This document shows positions 6,024 through 10,444 of a DNA stretch of 10,444 nt, one piece after another. Below the pieces are notes generated by a model. The model was given only the letters and a program-made list of their open reading frames with translations. It was not told where the DNA came from and made no database searches. Both the position numbers and the translations under genes were made by a program. Location: NCBI GenBank assembly GCA_024280975.1, contig JAMXLQ010000154.1, positions 1-10,444 of the forward strand. Direction: 5' to 3'. Position 1 is the first letter of the stretch. Each line of letters starts with the position of its first letter. Origin of the DNA: Methanosarcina sp. (lineage in GTDB: Archaea; Halobacteriota; Methanosarcinia; Methanosarcinales; Methanosarcinaceae).

Positions 6024-6608
6024 TTACGCTTTTCCTCTGGATTCTCCCAAGATAATGCCTGTTGCAATCAGGTGGGCAACCCTCAGAGGTTCAGGAATAC
6101 TGCTTCTTATTGAGGTAAGTTGGATAATTTTTTTTACAGTTTCCAGGCTTATTCCTGCTTTCTGAATATAAATGGGATTTTTTTTACTAGGAATTTTTTC
6201 AATTTCTCCGGCTCGTTTTATTATCGTCCAGCGTTCTTCTCCATCTGGGAAATGTTTAAGAGCGGATTTGATTTTCTCGAAGTCTGGATAAGAACGCATA
6301 ACTACGATTACAGGAATTCCAGTTTTCCTGTAAAGCATCTGTATATCCACAACATTAAAACCCCCATAGGTGATTCCGTCGAGAATTATCGCTCTTACCT
6401 GGCCATGATGTTTGCTCGTCTTTATCATTTTACAGATAATCTCAGTAGCATCAAGCCCGTCCCTTGTGATCTCTGAACGAAGAACCCCGTCAATCCAGTC
6501 TCCTCCCCGAAAGATGGCTCCGACTATCATCACTTTTTCATTGAAAAGCGCAGAATCGTCTATACCTAGAATTCGAATTTCGGGCTTGATATGGAAATCT
6601 AAATTCAC
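6024..6608 (-). CDS. DUF99 (UPF0215) family protein, endonuclease V-like fold
   Basis: A 194-residue archaeal protein of DUF99. Seen: GIDDSALF (15-22), ILDGITYGG (75-83) and the C-terminal EPLRVAHLIATGI (173-185), the family's conserved blocks. Known: DUF99 is distantly related to endonuclease V, which cuts near deoxyinosine. The Asp residues of GIDDS and LDG fall where endonuclease V has its metal-binding Asp. Whether DUF99 proteins cleave nucleic acid is not established, so nuclease activity is inference. Start: GTG at 6608. An in-frame stop lies four codons upstream and no ATG lies nearby. The bases just before it (GATCACCT) are the complement of a Shine-Dalgarno, so initiation is atypical. 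It lies downstream of pan but behind a terminator, probably its own unit. Confidence 0.85.
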   Translation of the reverse strand: MNLDFHIKPEIRILGIDDSALFNEKVMIVGAIFRGGDWIDGVLRSEITRDGLDATEIICKMIKTSKHHGQVRAIILDGITYGGFNVVDIQMLYRKTGIPVIVVMRSYPDFEKIKSALKHFPDGEERWTIIKRAGEIEKIPSKKNPIYIQKAGISLETVKKIIQLTSIRSSIPEPLRVAHLIATGIILGESRGKA

Positions 6609-6662
6609 AGGTGATCTTTATGTCTGGATTACAAAAATAGTTTATCGGTTTCCCGTACATGT

Positions 6663-6675
6663 CTTTTAATAAAAG
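6663..6675 (-). promoter_or_regulatory. Candidate TATA region of the DUF99 gene
   Basis: CTTTTATTAAAAG on the minus strand (arms CTTTTA / TAAAAG) lies 55 bases upstream of the GTG start, implying initiation near 6643 and a leader of about 35 bases. Pattern only. Confidence 0.3.
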
Positions 6676-6702
6676 CCCTATCCAGGAAAATCGCTAGTTT
6701 TT

Positions 6703-6718
6703 CCAGGAAAAACCCTGG
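6703..6718. repeat. Short inverted repeat CCAGG / CCTGG
   Basis: A 5-bp stem with loop AAAAAC lies between the pan terminator and the DUF99 promoter. The left arm belongs to a direct repeat TCCAGGAAAA also present at 6681-6690. It could be a second, weaker termination hairpin after pan. Confidence 0.35.
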
Positions 6719-6736
6719 TTTCTCTCAAATTCAAGA

Positions 6737-6761
6737 CAAAAATAAGCCCTTTAAGGGGCTT
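6737..6761 (-). terminator. Hairpin terminator after pan
   Basis: On the minus strand, 21 bases past the pan stop, AAGCCC-cttaaa-GGGCTT is followed by ATTTTTGTC. The 6-bp stem with an oligo-T tail fits transcript termination and separates pan from the DUF99 gene. Confidence 0.65.
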
Positions 6762-6782
6762 TCTATTTTTACTGCGAAATTT

Positions 6783-8078
6783 TTACACGAACATGGTTTC
6801 AGGAAGACTGTTAGGCATCATCTTCTGCGTATCTGCAGCCGTAGACACCTTATCCACTGCTTCGAGGAAATCTTCCATCTCAACCAATTCTTTGTCTTTC
6901 CTGACCGCAAACATACCTGCTTCAGTTGCAATTGCCTTCAGGTCTGCTCCGCTCATTCCCTCGGTAGCTTTTGCAAGCCTCTTAAAGTCGATATCTTCTG
7001 AAAGAGTCATTCTCTCGCAGTGAATTTTAAGAATCTTTCCTCTAGCTTCTACTCCGGGCATTGGGACATGAACAAGCCTATCAAAGCGGCCTGGCCTCAG
7101 AATTGCCGGATCAAGGACATCAGGACGGTTTGTTGCTGCAATAATTCGGATATTTTTCCTTTTGTCAAATCCATCCATTTCTGCCAGCAGCTGCATGAGA
7201 GTCCTCTGAACTTCACGGTCTGCGCCAGTCGTCTCATTCAAACGCCTTGCAGCAATTGAGTCCAGCTCATCAATGAAGATGATACTCGGGGCTTTCTTCC
7301 GGGCCATTTCGAAGATTTCCCTTACGAGTTTGGAACCATCCCCAATATATTTCTGCACGAGCTCGGAGCCTACAACCCTGATAAAGGTTGCATTCGTTCT
7401 GTGAGCGACAGCTTTCGCAAGCAGGGTTTTACCTGTTCCCGGAAGTCCATAGAGAAGAACTCCCTTAGGAGGCTCGATACCTATCCGGGCAAAGCGTTCT
7501 GGTTCAATAAGAGGAAGTTCGACTGCTTCTTGAAGTTCCTGGATTTGCTCATCGAGACCGCCTATCTGGTCATAGTCCACTTCTACGCTTTCGAGGACCT
7601 CCATTGCAGCAACAAAAGGCTCTTCCGTAGAAGGAATAACCTCGGCAATGGCAAGCGTATGCTGGTTCAGGGCAACCTTTGCCCCTGGAAGCAGTTTTTT
7701 CTCATCGATATATTGTGAAACATTAACCAGAAACTGAGGTCCGTTGCTACTCCGAACAATTATCCTATCATTCTTAATCACGTCAATGACCGTACCGATG
7801 ATGAGCGGAGAGGTCTTCATCCGATCGAGCTCAGATTGCAGCTTTCTTATTTCCCGTTCATACTTTATCTTTTGATTTTCCAGATAACGCTTTTCGGACT
7901 CAATCTGGCTGCACTGCTCTTCCAGAAAACTATTTCGGCTTTCAAGTTGCCTCATTCGGTCCTGGACGCTTTCAGTTACTTCCCCCAGCTCTCCAGGCTC
8001 GATTCCATCATACATAGGTCCGGACTTACCAAGGTGACTGCGCATGATTTCATCCTTACTTCTGGTACTTTCCGTCAT
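6783..8078 (-). CDS. pan: Proteasome-activating nucleotidase PAN (AAA+ ATPase)
   Basis: A 431-residue hexameric ATPase that unfolds proteins and feeds them to the 20S proteasome. Seen: an N-terminal coiled coil (about 35-88), an OB domain (about 90-150), Walker A GLPGTGKT (211-218), the pore loop KYIGDG (243-248), Walker B IIFIDE (266-271), sensor-1 Asn (N317), arginine fingers in LRPGRFDR (327-334) and a C-terminal helical domain. All ATPase residues are intact. The last three residues are MFV, where the gate-opening HbYX motif would have Tyr. Start: the ATG at 8078 follows GGAG. An internal ATG at 8045 (MRSHLGKSGP) also has an SD-like AAGGATG and would give 420 residues, so either is possible. 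Extension to a TTG at 8219 would overlap the divergent MBF1 gene and is rejected. Confidence 0.96.
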   Translation of the reverse strand: MTESTRSKDEIMRSHLGKSGPMYDGIEPGELGEVTESVQDRMRQLESRNSFLEEQCSQIESEKRYLENQKIKYEREIRKLQSELDRMKTSPLIIGTVIDVIKNDRIIVRSSNGPQFLVNVSQYIDEKKLLPGAKVALNQHTLAIAEVIPSTEEPFVAAMEVLESVEVDYDQIGGLDEQIQELQEAVELPLIEPERFARIGIEPPKGVLLYGLPGTGKTLLAKAVAHRTNATFIRVVGSELVQKYIGDGSKLVREIFEMARKKAPSIIFIDELDSIAARRLNETTGADREVQRTLMQLLAEMDGFDKRKNIRIIAATNRPDVLDPAILRPGRFDRLVHVPMPGVEARGKILKIHCERMTLSEDIDFKRLAKATEGMSGADLKAIATEAGMFAVRKDKELVEMEDFLEAVDKVSTAADTQKMMPNSLPETMFV

Positions 8079-8088
8079 GGAGCTCCGA

Positions 8089-8116
8089 ATAATATTTAAG
8101 TTCGTACCGTATATAG
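8089..8116. promoter_or_regulatory. Overlapping divergent promoters of pan and the MBF1-type gene
   Basis: The two start codons are only 57 bases apart (8079-8135). AATATTTAAG (8091-8100) is suitably placed as the TATA box for the plus-strand gene, with initiation about 8121 just before its GTGATC Shine-Dalgarno. TATATA (8110-8115) is suitably placed for pan, with initiation about 8086. Each box lies in or next to the other promoter's transcribed region, so the two units may compete or share a regulator. Confidence 0.5.
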
Positions 8117-8135
8117 CGTTTTCGAAGTGATCAAC

Positions 8136-8621
8136 ATGCAGTGCGAAATATGTGGTGCAGAGATCCGCGGAAAGCCTATATGCATTACAATTGATAACAG
8201 CGAGCTCCAGGTCTGCCAAAAATGTGCTCCGTACGGTAAACCCGTTGATAAGCGAACTCCCGTGTCAAGAAAAGTCTCTCCGGTAGTTCGTACGGTAACA
8301 CGAACCGAAAATAGGCCAAAAAAGGACTTTTTCGATATTTTGAAAGATGAACTCCTGGATAACTATGACCAGATTATTCGGGATGCTAGAGAAGCAAAAG
8401 GTTGGTCTCAGGAGGACCTGGCTGAAAACATCAAAGAAAAAGCATCTCTGATCAAAAAAATAGAACGCAGCGAAATCGTGCCAGAAGATTCCGTTAGAAA
8501 GAAACTTGAACACGCTCTTAACATCAAACTTACCGAACGTGTGGAAGTCTCAGGGCAGGAAGTATCTCACCTAAAGAAAGATACTACCCTCGGAGATATA
8601 GTGAAAATAAAGAGGAAGTGA
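8136..8621 (+). CDS. MBF1-type transcription factor (zinc ribbon plus HTH)
   Basis: A 161-residue archaeal multiprotein bridging factor 1 homologue. Seen: an N-terminal zinc-ribbon with CEIC (3-6) and CQKC (27-30), a basic linker (about 36-66), and a Cro/C1-type helix-turn-helix (about 77-131, with REAKGWSQEDLAENI) followed by a short basic tail. Known: eukaryotic MBF1 bridges TBP and activators. The archaeal protein shares the HTH, carries an added zinc ribbon and is linked to translation or stress, with no settled target. Start: I choose the ATG at 8136, which begins directly with MQCEIC and has GTGATC three bases upstream. A GTG at 8127 is in frame but falls within that Shine-Dalgarno. It is divergent from pan. 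Confidence 0.92.
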   Translation: MQCEICGAEIRGKPICITIDNSELQVCQKCAPYGKPVDKRTPVSRKVSPVVRTVTRTENRPKKDFFDILKDELLDNYDQIIRDAREAKGWSQEDLAENIKEKASLIKKIERSEIVPEDSVRKKLEHALNIKLTERVEVSGQEVSHLKKDTTLGDIVKIKRK

Positions 8622-8667
8622 GTTTCAAAGTAGAGAATGAAAAAGTGAACCTCAACTGCAGGCTTTG

Positions 8668-8710
8668 TTCCGGCAGCAACACTTGGTTTCCGGCTGTTCT
8701 CACCTTCCGG
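8668..8710 (+). repeat. Three TTCCGG direct repeats after the MBF1 gene
   Basis: TTCCGG occurs at 8668, 8688 and 8705 (spacing 20 and 17), twice followed by C and once by T. It lies in the 262-base non-coding spacer between two convergent genes, just before the hairpin at 8718-8761. With CAGC/GCTG pairing inside, it may be part of a structured 3' region. Confidence 0.4.
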
Positions 8711-8717
8711 TAACAAC

Positions 8718-8775
8718 AGAGGGTTCAGTCCGAAGGCGGGACTCAATCTCCTTAACCCTCTCTTTATATGATTTT
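8718..8775 (+). terminator. Large stem-loop with T-rich tail after the MBF1 gene
   Basis: AGAGGGTT (8718-8725) pairs exactly with AACCCTCT (8754-8761). Inside, AGTCC (8727-8731) pairs with GGACT (8739-8743). The stem is followed by CTTTATATGATTTTT. It fits a terminator for the plus-strand gene, but lies about 100 bases past the stop and is larger than needed, so it may also be a small RNA. Confidence 0.5.
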
Positions 8776-8883
8776 TATCCTTGCTGCTCTGAGTCTCTTC
8801 TTTACTTTAAACTTCTTTTTAGGTGTTAATTCTCTAATTTATGATATTGAATCTTAGATCTGATTTTCCTTTTCCAAAAAGCT

Positions 8884-9726
8884 TTAAATTTCAATTTCGA
8901 TGTCATATACCTTTTCTGGATTCTCCTTATGAATTGTCCAAAAAGGCTCTTCACCGTACTTTTCCATCAGCTTTATTGTTCTTCGGGGAATTGTTTTCGG
9001 GCCGAGTACTGCACCTGGCCTGTCAGGATCATCAATGTAGTCCGTTTCCATCATGAACCGCGTGCCTTCTTCAAGCGCGTGTTCGATTGCTCCTTTGACA
9101 GAAATCACCCCTGGAAAAAGCCCAAGCTTTTCACAGGTTTTTACTAGAGGTGGAGAGTAGTGTTTAACAACCCTATACATTTTTATTCCTGTTTTTCTTG
9201 CTCTCTCTGCTATATCCTTAAGTTCAGGTTCTCCTACGTCTTCGGTATGAAGCTGAACTGCACAATCCTGTTCCTTTCCCAGAGAAAAAGCATATTCCAT
9301 AACCTCATTCGAAGCTGCCCAGACTTCCGCAGGCACAGGATAATGAGGGCGTCCTGACTTTATCCCTATGGCGAGCCCTTTTTCCACATAGCCTGAAGCA
9401 AGCTCAAGACCTTTCTCCATAATCTCTGTAGCTTTCGGCAGTTCCATATACTCGGTAAGCTTTGAGATTTCTGCCGGGTGGACTCCAAGTACAGGAAAAG
9501 CTCCAACTCCCATCTCCTTGATTTTTGACGCGATTTCAATGGTTTCGTCAAAAACCTTAAGGTAATCTTCAGGCTTTTTTACCGTTATTCCAAGCGACCA
9601 ACTGGGTTTGGTGACCAGAATTATATGGGTTCCTCCAGAGTTCTTGAATTCCTTTACGGCCTCAAGTCCTTTGGCTCTGAAGTCGATATGCATATGATTA
9701 TCGGTAATTGGAACTTTTGCAGGCAT
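8884..9726 (-). CDS. TatD-related metal-dependent hydrolase (TIM barrel)
   Basis: A 280-residue amidohydrolase-superfamily protein. Seen: an N-terminal HxH (ITDNHMHID, H11 and H13), VLGVHPAEI (79-87), VQLHTED (158-164, H160), VKHYSPP (187-193, H189) and METDYID (226-232, D229), in the order of TatD metal ligands. Known: TatD proteins are Mg-dependent DNases. This archaeal branch is only annotated as a predicted hydrolase, so the substrate is unknown. Odd point: where TatD has the GEIGLD Glu ligand, this protein reads AIGIKSGRPH (119-128), with Lys123 nearby. Start: the ATG at 9726 has GAGG seven bases upstream. The ATG at 9732, two codons earlier, is too close to it. It converges with the MBF1 gene. 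Confidence 0.85.
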   Translation of the reverse strand: MPAKVPITDNHMHIDFRAKGLEAVKEFKNSGGTHIILVTKPSWSLGITVKKPEDYLKVFDETIEIASKIKEMGVGAFPVLGVHPAEISKLTEYMELPKATEIMEKGLELASGYVEKGLAIGIKSGRPHYPVPAEVWAASNEVMEYAFSLGKEQDCAVQLHTEDVGEPELKDIAERARKTGIKMYRVVKHYSPPLVKTCEKLGLFPGVISVKGAIEHALEEGTRFMMETDYIDDPDRPGAVLGPKTIPRRTIKLMEKYGEEPFWTIHKENPEKVYDIEIEI

Positions 9727-9759
9727 TTTCATTCCTCAAAGGTATGAAGCTTCTGGATT

Positions 9760-9806
9760 TGATTAAAGTTCTCATTCTTTGAAATTTTCGAGTATGACTA
9801 AAGTTC
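9760..9806. repeat. Two near-identical 12-mers 35 bases apart upstream of the TatD-related gene
   Basis: TGATTAAAGTTC (9760-9771) and TGACTAAAGTTC (9795-9806) differ at one base and lie in the promoter region of the minus-strand hydrolase gene. They could be paired regulator sites. No further support is visible. Confidence 0.4.
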
Positions 9807-9904
9807 GTATTTCCTTATCGAAAAATCTCCTGGTAAGTTTGGATAGGTATTCCCTGAAAATCTGGATTCGATTTTCTAAAAAGTGCGCGGACGTTTATAG
9901 GATG

Positions 9905-9949
9905 GATCTGATTTTTCTAAATCTGATTTTTCTGGATCTGACTTTACGT
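9905..9949. repeat. Three tandem 15-base repeats
   Basis: GATCTGATTTTTCTA, AATCTGATTTTTCTG and GATCTGACTTTACGT follow each other without gaps (9905-9919, 9920-9934, 9935-9949). The third copy has drifted. A degenerate version (ATTCGATTTTCTA) lies at about 9865-9877, and AGATCTGATTTTCC occurs near 8857. They sit in the 392-base spacer (9727-10118), which holds no gene. Confidence 0.75.
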
Positions 9950-9987
9950 TAAAGATTGTTTGGCATAGCATTAATTACCCAAAACTT

Positions 9988-9998
9988 GAAATATATAG
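9988..9998 (+). promoter_or_regulatory. TATA-like box, distal promoter candidate for the dehydrogenase gene
   Basis: GAAATATATAG is a good archaeal TATA box. Initiation near 10020 would leave a leader of about 100 bases. A second box, TTTAAATA (10087-10094), is closer, but initiation from it would fall almost at the ATG and leave out the GGTGAT Shine-Dalgarno. Confidence 0.4.
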
Positions 9999-10118
9999 CC
10001 TTACGTTGATTACGGCGGGAAGATCCAATTATTCATACCGAATTTTCGAAAAGTTCCCTTTCTTAGATTTTCAGTCGCTACGGTTCTTTAAATACGAACC
10101 TTAAGATCTGGTGATAAT

Positions 10119-10444
10119 ATGAGTAAAACCGCAGCAGTAATCAAAGGTGACGGGGTAGGTCCCGAACTTGTAGACGCAATGCTTAAAGTTGTAAAAGCCG
10201 CTGGCACAGACGTTGAATTTGTTATGTGTGAGGCAGGAGCTGAATGGTGGGAGAAGCATGGAGGTAATTCACTTATTCCGAATGAAACCTGGGAAATCCT
10301 TGACAGTTCCGATGCCTGCTTTAAAGGTCCGACAACCACTCCTGGAGGAATTGGCTCTCCAAGAAGTGTGGCCGTATCTATAAGAAGAAAATACGATCTC
10401 TATGCTAATGTAAGGCCAATCAAGACTTTCCCTAACTCGAGTGC
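10119..10444 (+). CDS. Isocitrate/isopropylmalate dehydrogenase family protein, N-terminal part
   Basis: Open from the ATG at 10119 to the window edge (108 codons). Seen: MSKTAAVIKGDGVGPELVDA, the family's N-terminal strand and G-D-G-x-G-P motif, then FKGPTTTPGG (68-77) and SVAVSIRRKYDLYANVRP (83-100), the substrate-binding segment. Known: the family oxidatively decarboxylates isocitrate, isopropylmalate, homoisocitrate or tartrate with NAD(P). Methanosarcina makes 2-oxoglutarate by the partial oxidative route, so an isocitrate dehydrogenase is expected, and the TTTP segment resembles isocitrate dehydrogenases. Against this, the S-x-N-x-x-x-R isocitrate motif reads S83-V-A85-V-S-I-R89, with Ala for Asn. 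The start is supported by GGTGAT three bases upstream. Substrate is therefore tentative. Confidence 0.85.
   Translation, partial: MSKTAAVIKGDGVGPELVDAMLKVVKAAGTDVEFVMCEAGAEWWEKHGGNSLIPNETWEILDSSDACFKGPTTTPGGIGSPRSVAVSIRRKYDLYANVRPIKTFPNSS

Noticed and set aside
5899..6165. An 88-codon hydrophobic plus-strand frame in the DUF99-ftsZ spacer
   Set aside because: It could look like a small membrane protein, but the hydrophobicity comes from T-rich DNA, half of it is antisense to the DUF99 gene, and no Shine-Dalgarno precedes it.
8079..8219. A 47-residue N-terminal extension of PAN (from a TTG at 8219)
   Set aside because: It would overlap the divergent MBF1 gene antisense, lacks PAN-like sequence, and starts at TTG. 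The ATGs at 8078 and 8045 fit better.
1..10444. CRISPR arrays, insertion sequences, phage genes, tRNA or rRNA genes
   Set aside because: I looked for evenly spaced repeats, transposase-like proteins, terminal inverted repeats and tRNA-like cloverleafs and saw none. All sizeable proteins are recognisable core archaeal genes.

Overview
The window looks like a core-chromosome segment of a methanogenic archaeon, most probably a Methanosarcina or close relative. The evidence is the archaeal gene set (P0/P1-type stalk proteins, Spt5, SecE/Sec61-gamma, PAN, MBF1, a DUF99 protein), AT-rich intergenic DNA with archaeal TATA-like boxes, and Shine-Dalgarno sequences of the GGAGG/GGTGAT type. Species cannot be fixed from this alone. 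I see no mobile element, phage gene, CRISPR array, tRNA or rRNA.

Layout. Bases 1-212 (minus) hold the N-terminal part of a radical SAM protein that runs off the left edge. Bases 512-4074 (minus strand, read right to left) form the classic archaeal secretion/transcription/ribosome cluster secE - spt5 (nusG) - rpl11 - rpl1 - rpl10 (P0) - rpl12 (P1), closed by a hairpin terminator at 452-485. ftsZ (4494-5636, minus) lies upstream of secE across a 419-base gap carrying a palindromic TATA box and a perfect 9-bp hairpin. Next comes a DUF99/UPF0215 gene (6024-6608, minus), then the proteasomal ATPase gene pan (6783-8078, minus) with its own terminator. pan is divergent from an MBF1-type regulator (8136-8621, plus), and the two share a 57-base promoter region. 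MBF1 converges on a TatD-related metallohydrolase (8884-9726, minus). A 392-base spacer with short direct repeats leads to the start of an isocitrate/isopropylmalate dehydrogenase-family gene (10119 to the right edge, plus).

How the genes work together. L11, L1, P0 and P1 build the GTPase-associated stalk and the L1 stalk of the 50S subunit. Spt5 is the RNA polymerase processivity factor linking transcription to translation, SecE is part of the protein-export channel, and FtsZ drives division. So the left half is a growth-related housekeeping cluster. The right half is protein turnover (PAN feeds the 20S proteasome), a transcription factor and metabolism.

No new multi-gene system is convincingly visible. 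The points worth checking are regulatory or residue-level: a hairpin that sequesters the L1 start region, a PAN C-terminus with Phe where the HbYX motif has Tyr, a TatD-like enzyme lacking the family's usual Glu ligand, a structured region after MBF1, and several palindromes in long AT-rich spacers.
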